Shown piece after piece: positions 24,788 through 35,628 of a stretch of DNA of 64,000 nucleotides. The DNA lies in the NCBI RefSeq assembly GCF_005403045.1, contig NZ_BJCL01000005.1, positions 248,001-312,000 of the forward strand, read 5' to 3'. The notes beneath the pieces are model-generated. The model was given only the letters and a program-made list of their open reading frames with translations. It made no database searches and was not told where the DNA came from. Source of the stretch: Pseudaquabacterium pictum. GTDB taxonomy: Bacteria; Pseudomonadota; Gammaproteobacteria; Burkholderiales; Burkholderiaceae_C. The position numbers were made by a program, and so were the translations under genes. Positions within the stretch are counted from its first letter, which is position 1; each line of letters opens with the position of its first letter.

Positions 24788-25605
24788 CGCCGCAACTGGT
24801 CACCGGCGGGCCACTGGCCCACCTGCGCTGGGACGCCTTCCGCGCCCCGGGTGCGCCGGTGCAGCCCACCGTGCTGCTGCTGCACGGCGTGGGCGGCGGC
24901 CGCGCGGCCTGGGATGTCAGCGGTACCGGCGCGGCGCTGGCAGCGGCCGGCTTCACGGCGCTGTCGGCCGATTTCCCCGGCTATGGCGAGTCGCCGCCGG
25001 TGCAACCGTACGATCTGGCCGGCATGGCCGGCGCCGTGATCGACACGCTGGCGGCTCTGGGCACCGGCCCCGCGGTGCTGGTGGGCCACAGCATGGGCGG
25101 CATGGTGGCGCAGGAGGTGGTCGCCCGCGCGCCGCAGGTGGTGCACAGCCTGGTGCTCGCCGGCACCTCACCCGCCTTCGGCAAGCCGGGCGGCGATTGG
25201 CAGCAGGCCTTCCTGCAGAGCCGCTTCGCGCCGCTGGACGCCGGCCTGGGCATGGCCGGGCTGGCCGCCCAGCTGGTGCCGACGATGGTGGCGCCGGGCA
25301 CCGCACCGGCGGCCATCGCCGCTGCCCAGGCCATGATGGCCGGCGTGCCCGAGGCCACCTACCGTGCTGCGGTGGCGGCCCTGGTGGCCTTTGACCGCCG
25401 CGCCAACCTGCCGAACATCGCCGTGCCCACGCTGGTCATCACCGGCGAACACGACCGCACCGCCGCGCCCGAGGTGGCGCGCAAGATGGCCGAGCGCATT
25501 CCCGGCGCCTTGTGCCAGGTCCTGCCGGCCGCCGGCCACCTGCTCAACATCGAGCAGCCCGACGCCTTCAACACCGCGCTGCTGTCCTTCCTGCAGCACC
25601 GCTGA
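24784..25605 (+). CDS. Alpha/beta hydrolase (NicD-like)
   Basis: A 273-residue hydrolase with oxyanion loop LLHGVGGGRAAW, nucleophile Ser103 in VGHSMGGM, acid Asp in VITGEHDRTAAP (about 222) and His in AAGHLLNIEQP (about 251). In nicotinate degradation NicD, an enzyme of this fold, deformylates the NicX product, and it directly follows the NicX-like gene here with a GTGA start/stop overlap. Other ring-fission hydrolases look the same at this level, so the substrate is inferred from position only. Confidence 0.82.
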   Translation: MTPQLVTGGPLAHLRWDAFRAPGAPVQPTVLLLHGVGGGRAAWDVSGTGAALAAAGFTALSADFPGYGESPPVQPYDLAGMAGAVIDTLAALGTGPAVLVGHSMGGMVAQEVVARAPQVVHSLVLAGTSPAFGKPGGDWQQAFLQSRFAPLDAGLGMAGLAAQLVPTMVAPGTAPAAIAAAQAMMAGVPEATYRAAVAALVAFDRRANLPNIAVPTLVITGEHDRTAAPEVARKMAERIPGALCQVLPAAGHLLNIEQPDAFNTALLSFLQHR

Positions 25606-25623
25606 TCCACCGAGGAGCTCCCG

Positions 25624-26937
25624 ATGTCCGCCGTGCTTGCCGCCGAGACCCCGCCGACCGTGGCCACCCCGTCGACCACCCGCTACCAGCCCTCGCACAT
25701 CTGCGGCAATCCTGACAGGCTGACGCCGCTGCAGCGTGAGCTGATCGCCCGCGTCAGCGCGCTGGGCCCGCGCTGGGCTGCGCGGGCGGAGCGCTATGAC
25801 CGCGAGGCCAGCTTCCCGTTCGAGAACTACGACGATTTGCGTGAAGCCGGCCTGCTGGGCATCTGCGTGCCGGCGCAGTACGGCGGCATCGGCGCCGACT
25901 TCGCGACCTATGTGATGGTGGCCGCCGAGATCGGCCGCTGGTGCGGCGCCACCGCGCTCAGCTTCAACATGCATGTGTGCAGCTGCATGTGGGCCGGCGC
26001 CATCGCCGACAGCCTGGACATGACGCCGGCCCAGCGCGCCGACCATGAAGCCAACCGCGCGCTGCACTTCGCCCGCATCGTCCACGAAGGCAAGGTCTAC
26101 GCCCAGCCGTTCAGCGAAGGCGGCGCCGCTGCGGCCGGCGCCGCGCCCTGGGGCACCATCGCCCGCAAGGTGGATGGCGGCTACATCGTCACCGGCAAGA
26201 AGATCTTCGCCAGCCTGGCCGGCGCGGCCGACACCTACGGCGTGCTGTGCACGCTCGACCGGCCCGACCGCGCCGGCGGCGGCAGCCGGCGGGATTCGAT
26301 GTACCTGGCGGTGCCGGCCGACGCGCCGGGCGTCAGCGTGGTGGGCGACTGGGATCCGCTGGGCATGCGCGGCACCGTCAGCCGCAACCTGCTGTTCAAG
26401 GATGTGTTCGTGCCCGAGACGGCGCGGATGATGCCCGAGGGCCTGTACTTCCAGGCTGCCAGCCGCTACCCGCACATGTTCGCCACGCTGTCGCCCACCT
26501 ACATGGGCGTGGCGCAGGCGGCCTATGACTTCACCGTGCAGTACCTGCGGGCCGAGGTGCCGGGCATGCCGCCAGTCAAGCGCCGCATGTACCCGACCAA
26601 GCAGTACGCGGTGGCCGAGATGCGCATCAAGCTGGAGGCCACGCGGGCGCTGTTCCTGCAGAACGCGCGCGATGCCTGCATCGACCCCGACAAGGACACC
26701 CGCATGCGGTTGTACGCGGCGCACTACACCATCATGGAGAACGCCAACGACATCTGCCGGCTGGCGGTGCGCACCTGCGGCGGGCAGTCGATGCTGAAGT
26801 CGCTGCCGCTGGAGCGCCTGTACCGCGACAGCCGCTGCGGCAGCCTGATGCTGCCCTGGACGGCCGAGCTGTGCATGGACCGCCTGGGCCGCGAGTGCCT
26901 GTACGAGGCCGGCGAGCGCGACGAAGCCATCGAGTGA
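25624..26937 (+). CDS. Acyl-CoA-dehydrogenase-fold flavoprotein lacking the usual catalytic glutamate
   Basis: A 437-residue protein with the three-domain acyl-CoA dehydrogenase layout: N-terminal helices (FENYDDLREAGLLGICVPAQYGGIG), beta domain (YIVTGKKIFASLAGAADTYGVLC, GMRGTVSRNLLFKDVFVP) and C-terminal helical domain. At the place where true dehydrogenases have YEGT, with Glu as the base, this protein has MLPWTAEL after RDSRCGSL (residues 401-416), so no glutamate is there. With a flavin reductase in the operon it may be an FMNH2-dependent monooxygenase like HsaA or DszC, which share the fold. Dehydrogenase activity with a base elsewhere is the alternative. RBS GGAG precedes the ATG. Confidence 0.8.
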   Translation: MSAVLAAETPPTVATPSTTRYQPSHICGNPDRLTPLQRELIARVSALGPRWAARAERYDREASFPFENYDDLREAGLLGICVPAQYGGIGADFATYVMVAAEIGRWCGATALSFNMHVCSCMWAGAIADSLDMTPAQRADHEANRALHFARIVHEGKVYAQPFSEGGAAAAGAAPWGTIARKVDGGYIVTGKKIFASLAGAADTYGVLCTLDRPDRAGGGSRRDSMYLAVPADAPGVSVVGDWDPLGMRGTVSRNLLFKDVFVPETARMMPEGLYFQAASRYPHMFATLSPTYMGVAQAAYDFTVQYLRAEVPGMPPVKRRMYPTKQYAVAEMRIKLEATRALFLQNARDACIDPDKDTRMRLYAAHYTIMENANDICRLAVRTCGGQSMLKSLPLERLYRDSRCGSLMLPWTAELCMDRLGRECLYEAGERDEAIE

Positions 26938-26956
26938 CCGCGACACCCCGCTCCGC

Positions 26957-28420
26957 GTGAACCCGCTGTACCAGCGCTTCGCCGACACCGCGGCGCGCAC
27001 GCCCGATGCGCTGGCCATCCAGGCCGGCGGACAGGCGTTGACGCACCGCCAGTTCCTGGCGCTGGCCGATGCCCAGGCTGCGCGCTGGCAGGCGCAAGGT
27101 CTGGAGCCCGGCCAGAGCATCGGCTGGCTGGGCCACAACAGCCCGGCGATGCTGGCCGGCCTGCTGGCCTGCGCGAAGCTGGGCGCGGTGTTCGTGCCGC
27201 TCAACTGGCGGCTGGCCGCGGCCGAGCTGGCGGCGATTGCCGACCATGCCGGCCTGGCGGCGCTGGAGCACACGCCCGAACTGGCCGACCTGGCCGCCCA
27301 GGTGCGCGCCGGCGCCCGGCTGGCCGGTGCCGATGCGCCGTTGCCACCGGGTGATGTGCTGCTGGTCTACACCAGCGGCACCACCGGCGAGCCCAAGGGC
27401 GCGCTGCACACCCAGCACGGCATGCTGGCCAACATCGACATGGCCACCGCGGTGCAGGGCTTCACCGCGGCCGAGCGGGTGCTGGCGGTGCTGCCGCTGT
27501 TCCATGTGGGCGGGCTGTGCATCCAGGTGCTGCCGGCGCTGGCGGCCGGCGGTGCCGTGCACCTGCAGGCCCGCTTCGACCCCGGCGCCTGGCTGGCCGA
27601 CCTGGCGGCCTGGCGCCCCACCACCAGCCTGCTGGTGCCGGCGGTGATGCAGGCCATCCTGGCCCACCCGGGCTGGCCGGCGGCCGATGTGGCGTCGCTG
27701 CGCTTCCTCAACAGCGGCTCGTCGATCGTGCCGGTGGCCTTGATCGACCCCTTCCATGCCCGCGGTGTGCCAATGGCCCAGGTCTACGGCAGCACCGAGA
27801 CCGGGCCGTTCTCGATCGCCCTGGCGCCCGGCGAGGCCCTGGCGCACCTGGGCAGCGTGGGCCGGCCAGCGCCGGGCGTGCAGCTGCGGCTGGCGGCGGC
27901 CGACGGCACCCCGGTGGCGCCCGGCGCGGTCGGCGAGATCCAGCTGCGTGCGCCCAACCTGATGCGCGGCTACCACCGGCTGCCGGCGGGTGCCGGCTTC
28001 GTCGACGGCTGGTACGCCACCGGCGACCTGGCGCGGGCCGATGCCGACGGCCGGGTGACCGTGGTCGGCCGCAGCAAGGACATGATCATTTCCGGCGGCG
28101 AGAACATCTACCCGGCCGAGATCGAGAACCTGGCCAGCACCTGGCCCGGCGTGGCCGAGGCCGCGGTGGTGGGCCTGCCCGATGCCCGCTGGGGCGAGGT
28201 GCCGGTGCTGGTGCTGGTGCCGCAGCCGGGGGCGGTGGTGGATGTGGACGGCCTGCAGGCGCTGTTCCAGGCCCGGCTGGCGCGCTTCAAGCATCCGCGC
28301 CGGGTGGTGCAGGCCGACCAGGTGCCGCGCACCGCACTGGGCAAGGTGCAGAAGGCGGCGCTGGCGGCGCAGTTGATGGCCGGGCGCGCGGCCGAGTCGC
28401 CTGGCCAGCCGACCGCCTGA
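26957..28420 (+). CDS. AMP-dependent acyl/aryl-CoA ligase
   Basis: A 487-residue class I adenylate-forming enzyme. The P-loop VYTSGTTGEPKG is near residue 140, followed by VYGSTETGPF, the hinge YATGDLARADADGRVTVVGRSKDMIISGGENIYPAEIE and the catalytic lysine in RTALGKVQK. It begins at GTG 26957, 19 bp after the flavoprotein gene. It presumably activates a carboxylic acid handled by this operon, so the pathway may run through CoA thioesters, unlike classical nicotinate degradation. Family members include benzoate- and long-chain-type ligases; the substrate is open. Confidence 0.85.
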   Translation: MNPLYQRFADTAARTPDALAIQAGGQALTHRQFLALADAQAARWQAQGLEPGQSIGWLGHNSPAMLAGLLACAKLGAVFVPLNWRLAAAELAAIADHAGLAALEHTPELADLAAQVRAGARLAGADAPLPPGDVLLVYTSGTTGEPKGALHTQHGMLANIDMATAVQGFTAAERVLAVLPLFHVGGLCIQVLPALAAGGAVHLQARFDPGAWLADLAAWRPTTSLLVPAVMQAILAHPGWPAADVASLRFLNSGSSIVPVALIDPFHARGVPMAQVYGSTETGPFSIALAPGEALAHLGSVGRPAPGVQLRLAAADGTPVAPGAVGEIQLRAPNLMRGYHRLPAGAGFVDGWYATGDLARADADGRVTVVGRSKDMIISGGENIYPAEIENLASTWPGVAEAAVVGLPDARWGEVPVLVLVPQPGAVVDVDGLQALFQARLARFKHPRRVVQADQVPRTALGKVQKAALAAQLMAGRAAESPGQPTA

Positions 28421-28441
28421 GCAGGCCGTGCGGCCAGCGCC

Positions 28442-28978
28442 TCAGTTCAGCGTGCGTGGCGTTGCCGGCCCGGGGGCCTGCGGCGCCGTGGCGGCGGTGA
28501 ACGGGCCGCCCCAGTCGGCACTGGCCAGGGCCTGCTCCAGCAGGCGCAGCAGGCCGGTGGACAGGTCATCGCTCAGCTGCATGCCCAGGCTGCGCCCGCC
28601 GGGCTCGCGCAGCTGCAGCTGCAGGCCCTGGCCGCCCTCGCCCGGCCCCAGGTCCACGGCCTCGGGCAGCAGCGGCTCGGGCCCCAGCGGCTCGGTCTGG
28701 GCCTGGGCGATGAAGGGCTCGCTGAAGCTGGCGCCGGGCAGTGGCCGCTCCAGCGCCGCCTGGGCCAGCATGGCCTGGGCCTCGGGCACCACCGTGGCAT
28801 GCGGCAGCACCTGGGCCACGGCGCGGTGCGTCACCAGCTTGGTCAGCGGCGGCCAGATCAGCAGCAGCATGCGCCGGGTCAGCCACACGGCATACAGCGC
28901 GCCTTCGGTGGTGCGCAGCTGCCACAACACCCGGTCGGGGCCGGGCAGGTAGCGCACTTGCATCTGGTGGATGTTCAC
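28442..28978 (-). CDS. Conserved hypothetical protein
   Basis: A 178-residue protein that I cannot assign to a family. It begins MNIHQMQVRYLPGPDRVLWQLRTTEGALYAVWLTRRMLL, where a W/L-rich segment (LLLIWPPLTKLV) may be amphipathic, and has a Pro/Ala/Gly-rich acidic C-terminal third. There is no signal peptide. It is convergent with the CoA ligase (21 bp apart) and divergent from the MerR gene. Codon use matches its neighbours and the opposite strand has only shadow frames, so it is likely a real gene. Confidence 0.65.
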   Translation of the reverse strand: MNIHQMQVRYLPGPDRVLWQLRTTEGALYAVWLTRRMLLLIWPPLTKLVTHRAVAQVLPHATVVPEAQAMLAQAALERPLPGASFSEPFIAQAQTEPLGPEPLLPEAVDLGPGEGGQGLQLQLREPGGRSLGMQLSDDLSTGLLRLLEQALASADWGGPFTAATAPQAPGPATPRTLN

Positions 28979-29052
28979 GTGCGCATTCTAGGAAGCCATG
29001 CCGCCGCCGGATACTCTGGGCCGTTGCATGGCATGGGCAGGGAGGCGGCAGC

Positions 29053-30078
29053 ATGCAGTTGAAGGTGGGCGACCTGGCCCGGCGCAGCGGCCTGACCGTG
29101 CGCACCCTGCATCACTTCGACCAGATCGGCCTGCTGAGCCCGTCGGCGCGGTCGCCGGCCGGCTACCGGCTCTACGGCCGCGAGGACGTCGCCCGCCTGC
29201 ACAGCATCCAGGCACTGCGGCACCTGGGCTTGCCGCTCAAGCAGATCGCCGCGCTGCTGGCCGGCGACGGCGAGCCGCTGCCGCAGACCGTGGCCAGGCA
29301 GATCCGCGCGCTGGACCACGAGATCGCCCAGGCCACCGCGCTGCGCACCCGGCTGGCCCTGCTGATGGACAAGTTCTCCGCCGGTGGCCAGCCCGAGATG
29401 GGCGACTGGCTGGACTCACTGGCGCTGATGGCCACCTACGCCCGCTACTTCAGCACCGACGAGATCCGCACCATCGTCGGCAACTGGCAGGCCGTGGGGG
29501 ACGACTGGGCGGCCCTGCTGGCCCAGGTGCGGGCGCTGATGGACCAGGGTGTGCCGCCCACCGATCTGCGCGTGCAGCCGCTGGCCCACCAGTGGATGGC
29601 GCTGATCCACCACTGGCTGGGCGGCGACTTCGACCTGATCGACCGCTGGGGCCGCATGTACCTGCAGGAGCCCACGGCCCGGCCGGACGGTGCGCCGGCG
29701 CTGGACATGGTGCGCTACATCGAGCAGGCGACCGCGCCGCGCCTGGCCGCCTGGCTGCGCCACTTCACGCTGGACGAGCTGCGCCGCTTCCGGCCGGTGG
29801 GCGCGTCGGCCTGGGCGGCGCTGGCGGCCGACACTGCCCGGCTGATGGTCGCGGGCGTGCCGCCGGCGTCCGCGCGTGCGGCGGCCCTGGCAGACCGGCT
29901 TCGCGATCTGTTCCACCAGACCGTGGGCCAAGCTGCCGACCTGGTACCGACGATGGATGCTGCACTGGCCGCCGAGCCATTGCTGCGCGCCGGCGCGCCG
30001 CTGCCGCCGGACGCGCTGGCCTACCTGGCGGCTGCCTCTGCGCCCGCTGCCCGCCGCGCTGTCACGCGGTCTCGGTGA
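29053..30078 (+). CDS. MerR-family regulator with a TipAS-like effector part
   Basis: A 341-residue activator-type regulator. Residues 1-75 form the MerR winged helix ([42 protein letters not shown]), followed by a coiled segment and a long helical C-terminal domain resembling the TipAS drug-binding fold ([29 protein letters not shown]), apparently with a second, related helical part. The start ATG 29053 has GGAGG 8 nt upstream. The target is not evident. The 3' end overlaps the opposite-strand kinase gene by 17 bp. Confidence 0.88.
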   Translation: MQLKVGDLARRSGLTVRTLHHFDQIGLLSPSARSPAGYRLYGREDVARLHSIQALRHLGLPLKQIAALLAGDGEPLPQTVARQIRALDHEIAQATALRTRLALLMDKFSAGGQPEMGDWLDSLALMATYARYFSTDEIRTIVGNWQAVGDDWAALLAQVRALMDQGVPPTDLRVQPLAHQWMALIHHWLGGDFDLIDRWGRMYLQEPTARPDGAPALDMVRYIEQATAPRLAAWLRHFTLDELRRFRPVGASAWAALAADTARLMVAGVPPASARAAALADRLRDLFHQTVGQAADLVPTMDAALAAEPLLRAGAPLPPDALAYLAAASAPAARRAVTRSR

Positions 30079-30553
30079 CCGCGCAGCCGGCCAGCTCGGC
30101 CGCATCGGGCGGCTCGAAGTGGCCTTCCATGGTGGTGAACATGCCGGGCGTGACCTCGAAGGCGAAGGTGTCGCCGCGGGTCTGGTTGCGCTGCAGCACC
30201 CGCTGGCGGCGCACCGCCAGCGGTGCGGTGACGAAGTGCGGTCGCAGCGCCAGGCCCTGGGCGCTGGCCAGTGCGGCGTAGCGGGCGCGGTCGGCCACCT
30301 GCATGCAGCCGACATCGAGGACGGCGGTGCCGCCACGCCGAACCACATCGGTCGCCACCGCCCAGATGCGCTGCTCGCAGCGCTGCACCCGCGCCAGGAT
30401 CCAGGGCAGGTTCATCGGCTGCGGCATGTCGGGCGCGAACAGCTCGCCCATCCAGTCGTCGATGGAGAAGCGCACGCCCTGCCTCTGGTCGGCCAGCTGG
30501 CGGGCGAGGGTGGACTTGCCGGCACCCTGGGGGCCGAAGAGCAGGTGGATCAT
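30062..30553 (-). CDS. Small P-loop kinase / ATP-binding protein (zeta-toxin-like superfamily)
   Basis: A 163-residue P-loop NTPase with Walker [19 protein letters not shown] at the very start, [11 protein letters not shown] (Asp pair after strand 2), [19 protein letters not shown] and an Arg-rich lid [12 protein letters not shown]. The layout is that of AAA_33/zeta-type nucleotide or sugar kinases. There is no antitoxin-like partner, so a toxin role is not supported. The start was set to the ATG immediately before IHLLFGP (30553), five codons inside the longest frame (30568). Confidence 0.72.
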   Translation of the reverse strand: MIHLLFGPQGAGKSTLARQLADQRQGVRFSIDDWMGELFAPDMPQPMNLPWILARVQRCEQRIWAVATDVVRRGGTAVLDVGCMQVADRARYAALASAQGLALRPHFVTAPLAVRRQRVLQRNQTRGDTFAFEVTPGMFTTMEGHFEPPDAAELAGCAVTETA

Positions 30554-30702
30554 GGTGGTGGCAATCAAGTGGAGTGGGACCTGCGCACTGTCTGGCCTGA
30601 CGCCACGTCAGGGTCAAGCGGCAGGGCCTCCCGGCGCTGGCCGGGCTGGCGCTGGCCACTTGATCCAGCGCAACACCGCACAGACGGCGCCCGCCGGCCG
30701 GG

Positions 30703-30731
30703 CTTGAAATGCGCCGGGGGCAGCCCAATGT
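30703..30731 (+). promoter_or_regulatory. Sigma-32 (heat-shock) promoter of clpB
   Basis: CTTGAAA (30703-30709), a 14-bp spacer and CCCAATGT (30724-30731) match the RpoH consensus CTTGAAA-N11-15-CCCCATnT with one mismatch. Transcription would begin about 20 bp upstream of the clpB ATG, just before the GGAGGA ribosome-binding site. Heat-shock control of ClpB is well established. Confidence 0.88.
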
Positions 30732-30757
30732 CCCTATCCATTCGGAGGACATCCCCC

Positions 30758-33361
<2,604 letters not shown>

Positions 33362-33371
33362 CCGGCCCGGC

Positions 33372-34856
33372 TCAGCCCGGCGCGGCCAGCGGCAGCGCCA
33401 GGCACAGCCGGGTGCCGCCCTCGGGCGTGGCCAGCGGCCGCAGGCTGCCGCCGTGCAGCTGGGCCACCCGCTGGGCAATCGCCAGACCCAGGCCGCCGAT
33501 GCCGCCGCCGCTGCGCCGAAGCGGCGGGTCGCGCAGGCTGGCCTGCTGGTCCAGGCGGGCCTGCAGGTCGGGTGGCAGGCCGGGGCCGTTGTCTTCCACC
33601 AGGATCTGGGCGTTGCCGCCCTGGCGCAACAGGCTCACCCGCACTGGCGCGCCGCCCGGGGCGTGCCGCAGGGCGTTGTCGATCAGGTTGCCCAGGGCGC
33701 GATCGATCAGCTGCAGGTCGCCGTCCAGCTCCAGCCGGCCGGGCGGGGCGCCGGTCAGCGTCACCGGCGGGTTCGGGTGGCCGATGGCGAACTTCTGCAC
33801 CGTGTCGGTGACCAGCTCGTCCAGGCTGAAGCGCTCGCGGTGCAGCACCTGGTCGGTCGACTGCAAGGTGGCCAGCTCGAACAGCTGCTGCGACAGCCGG
33901 CGCACCTTGTCGCTTTGCGCCAGGGCGGCGCGCAGCAGCGGTGCCTGCTGCACCGCGCTGCCGCCCGACAGGGCTTCCAGATGGCCGTGCAGCGCGGTCA
34001 GCGGCGTGCGCAGGTCGTGGGCCACGCCGGCCATGGTCTCGCGGTGGGCCAGGGTCTGGGCCGCTTCGCGCGCAGACTGCTGTTCCAGCCGCTCGGTCAG
34101 GCCGGCAAAGGCGGTGGCAATGGCCTGCACCTCGTCGCCGCGGCCGCCGTGCTGCGGTTCGGGCCGGGTGGCCGTGGCGCCCAGGCTGTAGCTGCGCATG
34201 CGGCCGGCCAGCCGGTGCAGCGGCCGGGTCAGCTTGCGCAGGGCCAGGGCGCCCACCAGCAGGGTGAGCAGCGCGCCGACGCCGGCCACTGCCGCCGCGC
34301 CCAGCCACTCGCGGCGCAGGCTGATGGCGCCGGCCACCTGGGTGCGGGCCGCGCCATCGAGCACGATGTAGAGGTAGCCCGGCGGCTGGGTCTGCCCCGG
34401 CTTGGGCGCGAACATGGCGGCGCTGAAGATGCGGCGCACGTCGCCGCCCATCGGGTCGGTGCCGTGCAGCGGCAGGGCCGCGCCGGCGAGGAAGGCACGC
34501 ACGGGTGCCAGGTCCACCTGGTGCTGGCGCACCATGCCGGGCTCGCCGATGTAGGCCGCCACCCGGCCACCGGCATCCAGCACATAGACCTGGATGCCGG
34601 GGTTCACCACCATCAGCATCTGCAGCAGGGCGCGCCGGGCCGCGGCCTCGGATTCGGCGGGATCGGTGGTGGTGATCTCGGGCCAGTGGCCCACGATGTG
34701 CTGTGCCAGGCCGTGCGACAGGCGCTGCAAGGATTCCTGCTCATGCGCCGTGGCGAGGCTGCGGCCCAGCACGGCCACCAGGCCGGCATAGGCCAGCAGC
34801 AGGGCGGCCAGCATCAGGGTGAGCCGGGTGCTGAAGGACAGCGGCGGACGCCTCAT
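33372..34856 (-). CDS. Sensor histidine kinase (OmpR-partner type)
   Basis: A 494-residue membrane kinase. A first transmembrane helix (LTLMLAALLLAYAGLVAVLG) precedes a periplasmic sensor region of about 150 residues, a second helix (AVAGVGALLTLLVGALAL), a HAMP linker, the phosphoacceptor GVAHDLRTPLTALHGHLE, and the ATPase domain with LGNLIDNALRHAPGG, VEDNGPGLPP and GGIGGLGLAIAQRVAQLHGG. The ATG at 34856 overlaps the stop of the response-regulator gene by 4 bp. The signal it senses is unknown. Confidence 0.94.
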   Translation of the reverse strand: MRRPPLSFSTRLTLMLAALLLAYAGLVAVLGRSLATAHEQESLQRLSHGLAQHIVGHWPEITTTDPAESEAAARRALLQMLMVVNPGIQVYVLDAGGRVAAYIGEPGMVRQHQVDLAPVRAFLAGAALPLHGTDPMGGDVRRIFSAAMFAPKPGQTQPPGYLYIVLDGAARTQVAGAISLRREWLGAAAVAGVGALLTLLVGALALRKLTRPLHRLAGRMRSYSLGATATRPEPQHGGRGDEVQAIATAFAGLTERLEQQSAREAAQTLAHRETMAGVAHDLRTPLTALHGHLEALSGGSAVQQAPLLRAALAQSDKVRRLSQQLFELATLQSTDQVLHRERFSLDELVTDTVQKFAIGHPNPPVTLTGAPPGRLELDGDLQLIDRALGNLIDNALRHAPGGAPVRVSLLRQGGNAQILVEDNGPGLPPDLQARLDQQASLRDPPLRRSGGGIGGLGLAIAQRVAQLHGGSLRPLATPEGGTRLCLALPLAAPG

Positions 34857-35566
34857 GCGGACGGCTCCCCGCCGGCGGGGTCGAACCGGTAGCCCACACC
34901 CCACACGGTGACGATGTGTGCCGGCGTGCGTGGATCACGCTCGATCTTGCTGCGCAGCCGGTTGATGTGGGAGTTCACCGTGTGTTCATAGCCGTCGAAG
35001 CCGGCGCCCCACACCCGCTGCAGCAGCTGGTCGCGGCCGAAGGCCTGGCCGGGGTGCCGGGCCAGGAAGTGCAGCAGATCGAACTCCCGCAGGGTCAGTG
35101 GCACCGGCGTGTCGCCCTGCAGCAGTTCCCGCCGGGTGGTGTCCAGCTGCCAGGCACCGAAGCGCAGCACCGGCGCCGGCGCTGGCGCGGTGCGCAGCTG
35201 CTGCACCCGGCGCAGCAGGGCGCGCACCCGGGCCACCAGTTCCAGCATCGAGAACGGCTTGGCCAGGTAGTCGTCGGCGCCCAGTTCCAGCCCCAGCACC
35301 CGGTGGGCTTCGGCCGACCGGGCGCTGAGCATGATCACCGGCACGGCGGGGTGGCGCGCCCGCAGGTGGCGGCACACCTCCCAGCCGTCGGCGCCGGGCA
35401 GCATCAGGTCCAGCAGCACCAGGTCCCAGGGCTGGCGGTCGATGGCGGCCATGGCCAGCAGGCCGTCGGCCGCGCGGTGCAGCTGGTAGCCGGCCTGCTC
35501 CAGGTGCAGCCGCAGGGCGTCGGCAATGGCGTCGTCATCTTCGACTAGCAGCAGCTGCTGGGGCAT
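34853..35566 (-). CDS. OmpR/PhoB-family response regulator
   Basis: A 237-residue regulator. The receiver domain starts LLLVEDDDAIADAL, with phosphoacceptor Asp in LVLLDLMLPGADGWE and Lys in YLAKPFSM. A linker then leads to the winged-helix domain (LTLREFDLLHFLARHPGQAFGRDQLLQRVWG, VNSHINRLRSKIE, VWGVGYRFD). The kinase gene follows with overlap. Start ATG 35566 gives the usual short lead into the first strand; the longer frame was rejected. Targets are not evident; the adjacent PEP-CTERM gene is one candidate. Confidence 0.95.
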   Translation of the reverse strand: MPQQLLLVEDDDAIADALRLHLEQAGYQLHRAADGLLAMAAIDRQPWDLVLLDLMLPGADGWEVCRHLRARHPAVPVIMLSARSAEAHRVLGLELGADDYLAKPFSMLELVARVRALLRRVQQLRTAPAPAPVLRFGAWQLDTTRRELLQGDTPVPLTLREFDLLHFLARHPGQAFGRDQLLQRVWGAGFDGYEHTVNSHINRLRSKIERDPRTPAHIVTVWGVGYRFDPAGGEPSA

Positions 35567-35628
35567 GGCCCATTCTGCCGCTTGGGTGCCGCCGCGCTGG
35601 ACGGCTGCCGCTGGCTGGCGGGCCGGCC

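Noticed and set aside
22672-28420. Naming the operon as the nicotinate (nic) pathway
   Set aside because: The NicAB, NicC, NicE and NicF counterparts are missing and a CoA ligase is present, so only a NicX/NicD-like relation is claimed.
30062-30568. Zeta-type toxin of a toxin-antitoxin pair
   Set aside because: No epsilon-like antitoxin gene is adjacent; the P-loop layout is shared with many harmless kinases.
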